Positions 16,644 to 25,560 of a DNA stretch of 64,000 nucleotides are shown here, piece after piece. The translations under genes were made by a program, and so were the position numbers. The notes under the pieces are model-generated. The model made no database searches. It worked only from the letters and a program-made list of their open reading frames with translations, and was not told the origin of the DNA. Position 1 is the first letter of the stretch. The number at the start of each line of letters is the position of its first letter. The DNA comes from Hyphomicrobiales bacterium. GTDB lineage: Bacteria; Pseudomonadota; Alphaproteobacteria; Rhizobiales; Rhizobiaceae. Location: NCBI GenBank assembly GCA_900469965.1, contig UBZP01000012.1, positions 62,001-126,000 on the forward strand, in the 5' to 3' direction.

Positions 16644-17792
16644 ATGAAAGCTGCGGCCGACAGCGCTGTCGCGCAGTACTTCGCTTCGATCCGGGCCGCG
16701 CTCGGCGGGCTGGAAATCTTCCTCGGCGACCGCAACTCGCCGCTCTACCAGCATGGCGTGATCGGCGAGGCGATCGTGCCGTATCTGGCGCGGCTGAAGG
16801 CGTCTTTTTCCTGCTGGGAGAACCGGATCGGCTTCGTCGACCAGTTCCGCATCTCGCGTGCCGAGAGCGGCTTTCCGGTCTACCAGAACGTGCTGGAGCT
16901 GGAGAACGACCGCAAGGGCGCGGAGAAGCGGCTTTCGGAGATCCCGGGCGCCGATCAGCTGCGCGGCGAGATGGCCGACTTCATCCTGCGCAACAAGGCG
17001 TTTCCGACCGAGCTGCAGGCGCGCATGGCCGAGCGCATGTACCTGCAGCAGATCGGCAAGGGTGAGGTGTTCTCGCCGTTCGTGCTGCCCGAGACGATCC
17101 GCGTCGCCGTCAACCCGAAGACGATGCGGCCCTACTACGTCGTCAGCTGGGGCGCCTTCGACGGCGCCAGCACGCTGCCGATGGTCTACATGGCGACGAT
17201 CGAGGACAGTTCGGAGAAGATCGTCGACCTGCTGGTCACCGAGGACGGCAAGCTCAACCCCGACGTGACGATCGACCTGCCGGTGGGCGGGCTGCTCAAT
17301 CCGGAGCTCGCCAGCCGCTTCGACGATTTCGCGCTGAAGAACGGCGCCTATTCGCTGTCGCCGGTGACGATCGCCACCAATCTCGACCGCGACTTCGAGA
17401 TGCTGCATCCCAAGCAGCTGCGCCGCATCGTGCTCGGGCCGTTCTATTCCGCCGACATCACCGAGAACAACCAGAAGGTCCGCGACATCCTGTCGAAGGT
17501 GCGCAAGGTCGAGAACGCCTGGCTGCTCACCTGGACGATCCAGGAGGTGTTCTCCAAGGCCGAGCGCCCGGCAAGCAAAGGCTTCTGGAGCTCGACGCCG
17601 GCGCAGGAGGAGTTCCATATCGACACGGGCAATCTCGAGGCGGTGCGCATGGGCGTCAGCGCTTTCGAGAAGCATGCGCTGGTGCCGCACGATGCCTACC
17701 AGGCGCTCTATGCCGCCGGCGAGGCAGACGCGATCTTCGGCGAATACAAGGTGCATGTGATTTCCGGAAACCAGGTGGTCAGCGGGGTATGA
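16644..17792 (+). CDS. Uncharacterised protein of the AAA+ cluster
   Basis: A 382-residue soluble protein I cannot assign to a characterised family. It has no signal peptide or membrane segment. It begins KAAADSAVAQYFASIRAALGGLE, has a mixed alpha/beta middle (YYVVSWGAFDGASTLPMVYMAT) and ends HVISGNQVVSGV. The ATG at 16644 has GGGAGCGGCAGCC upstream; the in-frame extension through the repeats is rejected. It ends two bases after a GTATGA and four bases before the ATPase start, so it is tightly linked to the ATPase and is probably a partner of it. Confidence 0.7.
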   Translation: MKAAADSAVAQYFASIRAALGGLEIFLGDRNSPLYQHGVIGEAIVPYLARLKASFSCWENRIGFVDQFRISRAESGFPVYQNVLELENDRKGAEKRLSEIPGADQLRGEMADFILRNKAFPTELQARMAERMYLQQIGKGEVFSPFVLPETIRVAVNPKTMRPYYVVSWGAFDGASTLPMVYMATIEDSSEKIVDLLVTEDGKLNPDVTIDLPVGGLLNPELASRFDDFALKNGAYSLSPVTIATNLDRDFEMLHPKQLRRIVLGPFYSADITENNQKVRDILSKVRKVENAWLLTWTIQEVFSKAERPASKGFWSSTPAQEEFHIDTGNLEAVRMGVSAFEKHALVPHDAYQALYAAGEADAIFGEYKVHVISGNQVVSGV

Positions 17793-17796
17793 CGCG

Positions 17797-19707
17797 ATGA
17801 GCTTGAACGCCGGACTGACGATGATCCCCGAAGGCGATATCGAAAAGCACCGGGCGGTGGCGCAGAGCATGGTGACGCGGCTCGCCGTCCTGGAGAGCGA
17901 CGGCCGGCCGGGCGGCGCGCCGATCGCCGGCACCGGGCGGCGCTTCGTGCCCACCGTCTCGACCGGCGGCATGCGGCGCTCGCGCGAGGTCGAACTCGCA
18001 AAGACGATCGCCGCTGTGCGGGCGAACGACCCGCTGCTGTCGCCGGCGCAGCACCAGCTGCTCTATCGCGCCCGCCGCGGCATCGAGATCGCGCTCGCCG
18101 TCGCCGAGGTCTTCGCCCGGCAGACGGAGCTGGAGCAGTTGCAGGCGCGCAACCAGACGGCACCGCTCGCAGGCGAGGAGGCGGAGCGGTTCAAGGCGCT
18201 GCTTTCCGCATCGGCCTATGTGGCGGCCTTCACCCTTGCCGCCTATCTGGGCGCGACCCTTTCCGGAGAAGGCGAGCCGGCGGAAGATACCGACGAGCCC
18301 GACTACCTGTTCGACACGGCGCAGGACGCGGTGAAGAGCCTCACAGCCGGCCTCGACCGGGCGATCGCGGGGGCGGCCGACGAGACGGCGCTGATCGCCC
18401 GCGCCCGCGCCTTCGCCCGCGTGGCGCTGGAGGGACTGATCGCCAGGAAGGCCCGCTTTGCCGGGCTTTCGCGCTTCGAGAACGCGCATATCCGTATCGA
18501 GCAGGACGATTTCACCCTCAACGGCTTCGACGTGGCGCCGGGGCAGAAGCGCAAGCCGCTGTCGATGACCTTCAAGAAGCCGACCGACATCGTCGGCAAC
18601 CACATCGCCAAGTACCAGGCGCTGCGGCTTGCCAGGATGCTGATGGCCTACGACTTCGAGCGGCAGATGAACCCGTTCGTCGAGCTCGGCGGCTTCCTGT
18701 TCACCTTCATCGGCGACGGCATGCCCGGCACCGGCAAGACCATGCTGATCCAGATGCTGGCCGGGCTTCTCGACGACTATTGCCGGGTGGCGGGCTATCC
18801 CTTCCACTACGAGAACTTCGGCGTCGACCAGATCTCCTCCTACCAGGGCAAGTCGGGGCAGAACTGCAAGGAGTTCGTCAACAACGTGGTGAACCCGAAG
18901 GCGATCGGTTTCGGCACGATCGACGACGTCGACCAGGTCGCGGCTAAGCGCTCCGACGACCGGGCGTCTGCCGGCCAGCACGAGGTGACGGCGGTGCTGA
19001 TGGAGAGCTTTGCCGGCGCCTCGACGGTGGTGCGCGGCAACTGCACCTTCGGCATGTTCTCCAACTATCCCGAAAACGTCGACGACGCGCTGCGCCAGCG
19101 CGCCGGCGCCCGCTGGCTGGTCGACGGGCCGCAGTCGCGCGCCGACTATGTAGACATCTTCGCGCTGCTCGTCGGCAAGAACCATTCGATCCCGCTCGGG
19201 GAGCATGCGCTTTTGGCCGGACAGGAGATCAAGCAGGCGGTCTCGACCTCCTACGGCCAGCACGCGCTGCCGCAGGAGGACGGGCTTCTCAAGGTGTGGG
19301 AGCGCTACGAGAAGGCGCACGGCAAGATGGCGACGCTCGCCGACGTCGGCACCTACCTGCACATGATCAAGGAGGCCGAGCCGCGCTTCACCGGCCGGGC
19401 GATCAAGAACATTACCGACGCGATCAAGATGCGGGCGATGGACGTCGACCTGCCGGACGACTGGTTCGCGACGCCGGACGCCTTCATGCACCGGTCCTAC
19501 GACGAGAAGAAGAGCATGATCGAGGAGCTGCGCGGGCCGATCACGATGGAGATGGTGCTGCAGGAGATCAACCGCTACGCCGACAGCGAATTCCGCTATG
19601 CCGACAAATCCGACGACGCCGCCGTCACCGACATCATCCGCCGCGAACGCCTGCGCGAACGGGCGGTCGAGGAGATCGAGACGATGAAGCGGGAGGGGAA
19701 GTGGTAG
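17797..19707 (+). CDS. AAA+ ATPase of an uncharacterised cluster
   Basis: A 636-residue protein with an N-terminal helical region (about 1-290) and a C-terminal AAA+ module. Walker A is GDGMPGTGKTML (near residue 306), Walker B is IDDVDQ (near 375), sensor-1-like FGMFSNYPEN follows, and an arginine-finger-like DDALRQRAG lies near 429. The C-terminal part is helical. AAA+ proteins of this type form rings that remodel or thread partners. Partners here are most likely the products of the adjacent genes. The start is four bases after the previous stop; a hairpin terminator follows the gene. Substrate unknown. Confidence 0.8.
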   Translation: MSLNAGLTMIPEGDIEKHRAVAQSMVTRLAVLESDGRPGGAPIAGTGRRFVPTVSTGGMRRSREVELAKTIAAVRANDPLLSPAQHQLLYRARRGIEIALAVAEVFARQTELEQLQARNQTAPLAGEEAERFKALLSASAYVAAFTLAAYLGATLSGEGEPAEDTDEPDYLFDTAQDAVKSLTAGLDRAIAGAADETALIARARAFARVALEGLIARKARFAGLSRFENAHIRIEQDDFTLNGFDVAPGQKRKPLSMTFKKPTDIVGNHIAKYQALRLARMLMAYDFERQMNPFVELGGFLFTFIGDGMPGTGKTMLIQMLAGLLDDYCRVAGYPFHYENFGVDQISSYQGKSGQNCKEFVNNVVNPKAIGFGTIDDVDQVAAKRSDDRASAGQHEVTAVLMESFAGASTVVRGNCTFGMFSNYPENVDDALRQRAGARWLVDGPQSRADYVDIFALLVGKNHSIPLGEHALLAGQEIKQAVSTSYGQHALPQEDGLLKVWERYEKAHGKMATLADVGTYLHMIKEAEPRFTGRAIKNITDAIKMRAMDVDLPDDWFATPDAFMHRSYDEKKSMIEELRGPITMEMVLQEINRYADSEFRYADKSDDAAVTDIIRRERLRERAVEEIETMKREGKW

Positions 19708-19725
19708 GGGATAGTGATGACTTTC

Positions 19726-19753
19726 AATTCGCTATTGGCGAATTTTGTTGTTT
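19726..19753 (+). terminator. Probable terminator after the AAA+ gene
   Basis: AATTCGC-TATTG-GCGAATT forms a 7-bp stem (19726-19732 with 19738-19744) followed by TTTTGTTGTTT. It lies 19 bases after the ATPase stop and just before the inserted toxin-antitoxin module. Confidence 0.6.
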
Positions 19754-19771
19754 GAAACACTTGGGGGCGGT

Positions 19772-20026
19772 ATGGTCGCAAAGCGAGTTGTCTACAGCAG
19801 GCAAGCAAGTCGCACACTGGCGCGTATCCCCACAAACGAGAGCAAGCGGATCATCGCAAAGATCGAGCAGTATGCCGGAGATCCAAGTTCACAGGCCAAA
19901 AACGTCGTGAAATTGCAGGGTCGCCCCGGCTATCGACTTCGCGTCGGCGACTGGCGGGTCATCTTCGATGAAGACGACAAGGTTCTGGATGTCGAGAAGA
20001 TAGCCAGTCGTGGCAACGTATATTAG
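19772..20026 (+). CDS. RelE-family toxin
   Basis: An 84-residue RelE/StbE-type mRNA interferase candidate. Features are the basic N-terminus MVAKRVVYSRQASRTLARIP, the helix RIIAKIEQYAG, then VVKLQGRPGYRLRVGDWRVIF and a basic, aromatic C-terminal tail (IASRGNVY), where RelE toxins carry active residues. The ATG follows GGGGGCGG. The toxin precedes its antitoxin, the order seen in higBA-like loci. The codons look less GC-rich than those of its neighbours, consistent with a recent insertion into the AAA+ cluster. Confidence 0.85.
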   Translation: MVAKRVVYSRQASRTLARIPTNESKRIIAKIEQYAGDPSSQAKNVVKLQGRPGYRLRVGDWRVIFDEDDKVLDVEKIASRGNVY

Positions 20027-20038
20027 CGAGGTAATGAC

Positions 20039-20452
20039 ATGGGCATGGCTACACGTTTCAAGACGCCTAACGGTGAGGAGATGGTGGTGTTGTCGCAAGT
20101 CGACTACGAGGAGCTCGTAGAGGCGGCCGAGATGCTTGAAGACATTGCCGCGTACGATCGTTTCCAGGAGCGGCTGGCGCGCGGAGAAGAGGAGTTCATC
20201 CCTGCCGAATTCGTCAACCGGATGATCGACGGCGAGAGCCCGATCCGGGTCTGGCGCGACGTTCGCGGGCTTTCGGCCAAGGAGCTTGCCGCATCCGCCG
20301 GGATCAGCGCCACCTATCTGTCGGAGATAGAATCCCGGAAGAAGGAGGGCAGCATCTCGGCGCTGAAGAAGATCGCGAAGGCGCTGAAGGTGGATATTGA
20401 CGATCTGGTGGCCTGGGGCGACCACGATGCCGAATCCGGCTCTGCTGGGTGA
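20039..20452 (+). CDS. XRE-family antitoxin
   Basis: A 137-residue antitoxin with two parts. The N-terminal 60 residues (VVLSQVDYEELVEAAEMLED) resemble the toxin-binding part of Phd/YefM-like antidotes. The C-terminal half is an XRE helix-turn-helix (RGLSAKELAASAGISATYLSEIESRKKEG). It probably neutralises the RelE-like toxin encoded 12 bases upstream and represses the pair. A second ATG two codons in (20045) is equally possible. It ends 15 bases before the next cluster gene, so that gene may be cotranscribed with the TA pair. Confidence 0.82.
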   Translation: MGMATRFKTPNGEEMVVLSQVDYEELVEAAEMLEDIAAYDRFQERLARGEEEFIPAEFVNRMIDGESPIRVWRDVRGLSAKELAASAGISATYLSEIESRKKEGSISALKKIAKALKVDIDDLVAWGDHDAESGSAG

Positions 20453-20467
20453 CGAGAGCCTGATCGC

Positions 20468-21769
20468 ATGAAACGCCTCCTCGAAGCCGAGCTGATCTAC
20501 GGGCGGTTGCTCGACGTGTCGGAGCCGCATCTGGTCGAGCGCTACAACAAGGCGCTGGAGGCCTTCGGGCTGCCGCGGACGAACCTCACGCGCTTCGGCA
20601 TCGACATGACCGGTTTTTCGCCGGAGATCGCCGACGAACTCGGCGACCGCGACTATCTCGACCCCAACCGGGTGAACCGCCGTTTCATCATCCTGACGCC
20701 GGACCAGGTGGAACTGCCGGTGGTGCACACGAGCTTCTCCAACACCGCCGCCCTGATGCACGAGTTCTTTTCCGCCAATGCGCGCGCGATCAACGCGGTG
20801 ACGATCCGCGACGCCCTCTACGGCGAGATCGAGGACAGCGTCGCTGCGGTCAATGACATCGACGACCTGCTCTCGATCAACGAGGTGCGCTTCCGCGTGC
20901 TTTCGGCCGAGGACGTGCTCGGCAAGGCGGCAGAGCTGCGCGCGCTGGTCGACCGGCTGAAGACGGTGCCGAATGCCTGGGCGGACGACGCCATGCTGAA
21001 CCGCATGGTGGAGCTTTCCAAGCAGACCGGCGACATCCGCCAGAACGCGCTCGTGCCCGACCAGCTGGTGTTCCGCCACGAGGCGTTCTGGGCCAATCAC
21101 TTCGGCGGCGTCTTCGTCTTTGTCGACGGCCGGCAGACGACGGTGATCTGCGATCCCTCCGTTCCCGGCTTCCGCCGTTCGCGGCCCTGGCAGGTCAGCT
21201 ACATCGCGCTCGACGACTATCCGCGCATCTTCGAGTTCCTGGCCTCGACGAAGCGGCTGGAACTGCCGCGCGCCTCCTGGGTCGAGGCGTCGGGGCTGCT
21301 GCAGCACCGCGCCGACATGACGATCCTGAACCTCGTCAACCGGGCCGATCCCCGCGCCGACCTCGCGCGCGCCGATCGCGTCTGGATGCAGACCTGGATG
21401 CACCGCAACGCGGCACTGATCGCCGAGGACGGCGTCTATCCATTCCTGCAGGAGGCGATGCGGACGATTTCGTCGACGGGCGAGATCCGGCTGAAGGAGA
21501 TCACACCCTGGGCGCGGTTCCTGCTCGTGCGGGCGGCGCCGGAACACCCCGACCGCTGGCTCGTCAACCAGCTGATTTCGCAGCTGACGCCGTTCGATTT
21601 CGTCTCGCGCTTCGTCTTCGACAAGCAGGGTTTCTACGCAACTTACGAGAAACTCTCTGAAAAATTCAGGGAATTCGTGGTCGAAACGCTCACCCGTACC
21701 TATTTGCAGGACAAGGCCGCCTTCCGGTTGCGGCTCTATGGAATTGGAGAGGACAAACGCAATGCTTGA
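20468..21769 (+). CDS. DUF6638-like protein of the AAA+ cluster
   Basis: A 433-residue soluble protein of a conserved but uncharacterised Rhizobiales family, which I believe corresponds to DUF6638. It starts MKRLLEAELIYGRLLDVSEPHLVERYNKAL, has a hydrophobic beta segment GGVFVFVDGRQTTVICD near residue 215, and a helical C-terminal third. No catalytic motif is recognised and no membrane helix is seen. It overlaps the next gene by eight bases. Its usual neighbour in related genomes is expected to be the AAA+ ATPase (inference), here separated from it by the toxin-antitoxin module. Confidence 0.65.
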   Translation: MKRLLEAELIYGRLLDVSEPHLVERYNKALEAFGLPRTNLTRFGIDMTGFSPEIADELGDRDYLDPNRVNRRFIILTPDQVELPVVHTSFSNTAALMHEFFSANARAINAVTIRDALYGEIEDSVAAVNDIDDLLSINEVRFRVLSAEDVLGKAAELRALVDRLKTVPNAWADDAMLNRMVELSKQTGDIRQNALVPDQLVFRHEAFWANHFGGVFVFVDGRQTTVICDPSVPGFRRSRPWQVSYIALDDYPRIFEFLASTKRLELPRASWVEASGLLQHRADMTILNLVNRADPRADLARADRVWMQTWMHRNAALIAEDGVYPFLQEAMRTISSTGEIRLKEITPWARFLLVRAAPEHPDRWLVNQLISQLTPFDFVSRFVFDKQGFYATYEKLSEKFREFVVETLTRTYLQDKAAFRLRLYGIGEDKRNA

Positions 21770-22991
21770 CCCGATCGCCGCGTTCTTCCAGCGCGTCTTC
21801 GCCGCCATCGGCCGGGGCATCGGGCTCGCCATTTCATGGCTGCTCTGGCCCTTCATCGCCGCCGCCAACTGGTACCGGCAGCGCGGCTGGCTGATCAAGG
21901 GCCCGATCGGCATCGTGCTGATCGGTCTCGTGGCGCTCTACGGCTACTTCATCTGGCAGACGCAGGTCTGGAGCAATTTCAACATCGACTACGTCAACGC
22001 CTACAATCTCGCCGCGCGCAAGAACGATGCGGGCCTGCCGGTCAGGACACCGGCGGCCGCCCCTTCGGGACAGACGACGGACGGGCAGGCCGGTTCAGGG
22101 CAGCCGGCGACCGAAACCACCGGGCAACCGGCGAGCGGCGGGGCTGCGCCGGCCGCCTCGGGACAGACGGCGGCGAATGTCTGCGAGCGCTCGGCGATCG
22201 TCGACGTCACGGCCGACCTGATCGATTTCAACGTCAACCAGAACGCCTGGATCTCGTCGATGCTGCTCTACAAGCTCGGCCTGTTCGGGATCGACTGGGA
22301 CGATACGCCGTGGCTGGACAACAAGGCTTCGTTCCAGCGCGGTATCAACCAGGCCGTCCGCCGCACCACCGTCGAACTGGTGGATTCGCTCGGCCGCGTG
22401 CGCGGCACCTCCGGCATCAACAACGACCTGCAGCTCGCCCGCGGCAACATCCAGTTCGACGAGGAGACCTGGTACTTCAGCCTCAGCCCGTTCGGCCCGA
22501 GAACGCCGACCCCGAGCATCTACCGCGCGGCGGCGCGGGACCTGCGGAAGTTCAATGCCTCTCTGGAAACCTGCAGCGCCACCTTCGACGCCCGCTCCGA
22601 CAACCTCGTGGAGTTCCTCGACCGGATCGCCAACGACATCGGCAACACTTCGGCGATCATCCGCGAGCGCTCGGAGTTCCACAATGGCGGCTGGTTCGAC
22701 CTGCGCGCCGACGACCGCTTCTGGTTCGCCTTCGGCCAGCTCTACGGCTACTACGGCATCCTGTCGGCCGCCGGCGCCGACTTCGACAGCGTCATCGCCC
22801 AGCGCGGCCTGACGCAGATCTGGACGGAGACGCTCCGCCAGCTGCGCTCGGCGCTCAACATCCAGCCGGTGATCATCTCCAACGGCCGCGAGGACGGCTG
22901 GATCATGCCCACCCATCTCGCGACCATGGGCTTCTACATCCTGCGGGTGCGGTCGAACCTGGTGGAGATGCGGGATATCCTGGCGCGCTGA
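21762..22991 (+). CDS. Membrane-anchored DUF2333-like protein
   Basis: A 409-residue protein with an N-terminal membrane region: an amphipathic/hydrophobic stretch at about 15-35 and a clear transmembrane helix at about 48-66 (GPIGIVLIGLVALYGYFIW). A Gly/Pro/Thr/Gln-rich linker follows (about 85-140), then a helical domain with NQNAWISSMLLYKLGLFGIDWDD and WYFSLSPFGPRTPTPS, which matches the pattern of DUF2333 proteins. The large C-terminal domain probably faces the periplasm. It is the only membrane protein of the cluster and would tether it to the inner membrane (inference). Confidence 0.72.
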   Translation: MLDPIAAFFQRVFAAIGRGIGLAISWLLWPFIAAANWYRQRGWLIKGPIGIVLIGLVALYGYFIWQTQVWSNFNIDYVNAYNLAARKNDAGLPVRTPAAAPSGQTTDGQAGSGQPATETTGQPASGGAAPAASGQTAANVCERSAIVDVTADLIDFNVNQNAWISSMLLYKLGLFGIDWDDTPWLDNKASFQRGINQAVRRTTVELVDSLGRVRGTSGINNDLQLARGNIQFDEETWYFSLSPFGPRTPTPSIYRAAARDLRKFNASLETCSATFDARSDNLVEFLDRIANDIGNTSAIIRERSEFHNGGWFDLRADDRFWFAFGQLYGYYGILSAAGADFDSVIAQRGLTQIWTETLRQLRSALNIQPVIISNGREDGWIMPTHLATMGFYILRVRSNLVEMRDILAR

Positions 22992-23000
22992 GCGTGCCAG

Positions 23001-23122
23001 GCGGTGGGCAGTAGGCAGTGGGCAGTGGGCAGTGGGCAGTAGGCAGCCAGCAGAGTGAAGTCTGAGCCGTCCGCCCCTGCAAATCACTCACGACTGCCTA
23101 TTGCCCACTGCCTACTGCCTCC
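23001..23122. repeat. Heptamer tandem repeat with inverted copy
   Basis: Six or so GGGCAGT/AGGCAGT units run from about 23006 to 23047, and the complementary series (CTGCCTATTGCCCACTGCCTACTGCC) lies at 23094-23120. Together they form a long stem between two converging genes and may end transcription from both sides. It is not a CRISPR array, since units are 7 bases without spacers. Confidence 0.75.
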
Positions 23123-23124
23123 CC

Positions 23125-23586
23125 CTATACCGGCAGCCACCCCGTGCTCTTGACCTCCTCCATCACCGCGTAGGTGTGGGTCTCGCGCACGCCGGGCAGC
23201 GACAGGAAGACGTCGGAGAGGAAGGCGCGGTAGGCTTCCATGCCGGCGACGCGCGCCTTGACGAGGTAGTCGAAGCCGCCTGCCACCATGTGGCATTCCA
23301 TGACGTTGTCGCTCTGGCGCACGGCCTCGGCGAAGACGTCGAAGACGTCGGGCGTGGTGCGGTCGAGCTTGACCTGGACGAAGACGAGCAGGTTGCGGCC
23401 CAGCCGCTCGGGCGAGAGGATCGCCATGTAGCCCATGATATAGCCGTCGCGGGTCAGCCGTTTGACGCGCTCTGCCGTGGCCGTGGGGGAGAGGTTGACC
23501 TTCTCGGCCAGCTCGATGTTCGACAGGCGGCCCTCCTGCTGCAGCGCACGGAGAATCTTTCGGTCCAGACGGTCGAGTTCCTTCAT
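23125..23586 (-). CDS. Lrp/AsnC-family transcriptional regulator
   Basis: A 153-residue regulator with an N-terminal helix-turn-helix (LDRKILRALQQEGRLSNIELAEKVNLSPTATAERVKRL) and a C-terminal RAM ligand-binding domain (FVQVKLDRTTPDVFDVFAEAV, then CHMVAGGFDYLVKA). Such proteins respond to amino acids and form octamers. The target is unknown; the nearest candidate is the divergent formate-tetrahydrofolate ligase gene 228 bases away, which would link it to glycine/serine one-carbon metabolism (inference). Confidence 0.85.
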   Translation of the reverse strand: MKELDRLDRKILRALQQEGRLSNIELAEKVNLSPTATAERVKRLTRDGYIMGYMAILSPERLGRNLLVFVQVKLDRTTPDVFDVFAEAVRQSDNVMECHMVAGGFDYLVKARVAGMEAYRAFLSDVFLSLPGVRETHTYAVMEEVKSTGWLPV

Positions 23587-23814
23587 CTTTCTCTACCTTT
23601 CTCCTCCATCTCCTCGGGATCGAGGCGAAGACTGCCAGAATTTTGGTGATCCTCTCGCCACATTTTGCCGAAAATCGCAAGAGCCAAGGCTACGTCAATC
23701 GGAGAAGATGCACCGATCAGCCGTTTGCCACCGCGTCGATTGGCGCTATGACCATGGAAACCGGGGATTCCGCCAGGCAAGGCGGGGCAAAAAGACGCAC
23801 GAAGAGGGGGAAGC

Positions 23815-25494
23815 ATGAGCGAGGTGAAATCCGACATCGAGATCGCGAGGGATGCCGCCAAGAAACCGATCCAGGAGATCGGCACCGGCCTCGGCATTCC
23901 CGTCGAGGAGCTCATTCCCTACGGCCACGACAAGGCCAAGATCAGTGCCGCCTTCATCGCCCGGCAGAGGGAGAGGAAGGACGGCCGGCTGATCCTGGTG
24001 ACGGCGATCAACCCGACGCCGGCCGGCGAGGGCAAGACGACGACGACGGTCGGCCTCGGCGACGGGCTGAACCGGATCGGCAAGAAGGCGATCGTCTGCA
24101 TCCGCGAGGCCTCGCTGGGGCCCTGCTTCGGCGTCAAGGGCGGGGCCGCCGGCGGCGGCTATGCGCAGGTCGTGCCGATGGAGGACATCAATCTGCACTT
24201 CACCGGCGACTTCCACGCGATCACCACGGCCCACAATCTGCTCGCCGCCCTGATCGACAACCACGTCTACTGGGGCAACGAGCAGGATCTCGACACCCGC
24301 CGCATCACCTGGCGCCGCGTCATGGACATGAACGACCGGGCGCTGCGCGAGATCGTCTGTTCGCTCGGCGGGGTGCGCAACGGCTATCCACGCCAGGCCG
24401 GCTTCGACATCACCGTCGCCTCGGAGGTCATGGCGATCCTGTGCCTGGCGACGGATCTGGAGGACCTCGAAAGGCGGCTCGGCAACATCATCATCGGCTA
24501 TCGCCGCGACAAGAGCCCGGTCTTCGCCCGCGACATCAAGGCGGACGGGGCGATGACGGTGCTCTTGAAGGACGCGATGCAGCCGAACCTGGTCCAGACG
24601 CTGGAGAACAACCCGGCCTTCGTGCATGGCGGCCCCTTCGCCAACATCGCGCATGGCTGCAACTCGGTGATCGCGACGAAGACGGCACTGAAGCTCGCCG
24701 ACTACGTGGTGACGGAGGCCGGCTTCGGCGCGGATCTCGGGGCGGAGAAGTTCTTCGACATCAAGTGCCGCAAGGCCGGGCTGAAGCCGGATGCGGCGGT
24801 GATCGTCGCGACCGCGCGGGCGATGAAGATGAACGGCGGGGTGAAGAAGCAGGATCTCGGCATCGAGAACATCGAGGCGGTCCACAGGGGCTGCGCCAAT
24901 CTCGGCCGGCACGTGCAGAACGTCAAGAAATTCGGCGTGCCGGTGATCGTGGCGATCAACCATTTCGCCTCCGACACGGCGGGCGAGATCCAGGCGATCA
25001 AGGACTACGTGGCGACGCTCGGCGCCGAGGCGGTGCTGTGCAAGCACTGGGCGGAGGGTTCGGCGGGCATCGAGGAGCTGGCGCACAAGGTGGTGGCGCT
25101 CGCCGAAACCGGCCATTCGCAGTTCGCGCCGCTCTATCCCGACGAGATGAGCCTGTTCCACAAGATCGAGACGATCGCCAAGGACATCTACCACGCCGGC
25201 GAGGTGATCGCCGACAAGACGGTGCGCGACCAGTTGCATGCCTGGGAGGCGCAGGGTTACGGCCACCTGCCGGTCTGCATGGCCAAGACGCAGTATTCCT
25301 TCTCCACCGATCCCAACCTGCGCGGCGCGCCGGAAGGGCATACGGTGCCGGTGCGGGAGGTGCGCCTTTCCGCCGGCGCCGGCTTCGTCGTCGTCATCAC
25401 CGGCGAGATCATGACCATGCCCGGCCTGCCGAAGGTTCCCTCCTCCGAGCGGATCTACCTCAACGACGCCGGCTATATCGAGGGACTGTTCTAG
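23815..25494 (+). CDS. fhs: Formate--tetrahydrofolate ligase
   Basis: A 559-residue ATP-dependent enzyme that makes 10-formyltetrahydrofolate from formate. The P-loop-like [20 protein letters not shown] is at about residues 64-83, followed by [20 protein letters not shown], both hallmark Fhs segments, and the C-terminal [23 protein letters not shown]. Length fits the family (about 555-560). It feeds one-carbon units to purine and formyl-Met synthesis or allows formate assimilation. It stands alone; GAGGGGG precedes the ATG. Confidence 0.95.
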   Translation: MSEVKSDIEIARDAAKKPIQEIGTGLGIPVEELIPYGHDKAKISAAFIARQRERKDGRLILVTAINPTPAGEGKTTTTVGLGDGLNRIGKKAIVCIREASLGPCFGVKGGAAGGGYAQVVPMEDINLHFTGDFHAITTAHNLLAALIDNHVYWGNEQDLDTRRITWRRVMDMNDRALREIVCSLGGVRNGYPRQAGFDITVASEVMAILCLATDLEDLERRLGNIIIGYRRDKSPVFARDIKADGAMTVLLKDAMQPNLVQTLENNPAFVHGGPFANIAHGCNSVIATKTALKLADYVVTEAGFGADLGAEKFFDIKCRKAGLKPDAAVIVATARAMKMNGGVKKQDLGIENIEAVHRGCANLGRHVQNVKKFGVPVIVAINHFASDTAGEIQAIKDYVATLGAEAVLCKHWAEGSAGIEELAHKVVALAETGHSQFAPLYPDEMSLFHKIETIAKDIYHAGEVIADKTVRDQLHAWEAQGYGHLPVCMAKTQYSFSTDPNLRGAPEGHTVPVREVRLSAGAGFVVVITGEIMTMPGLPKVPSSERIYLNDAGYIEGLF

Positions 25495-25560
25495 GGGGCT
25501 GTCTCCTTGCCGGCGCTGGCCCCGGCTACCTTCGTCTTGCCGGCCCAATGGCCCGCATGC

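Noticed and set aside
23001-23122. CRISPR array
   Set aside because: Units are seven bases with no unique spacers, and no cas genes are present.
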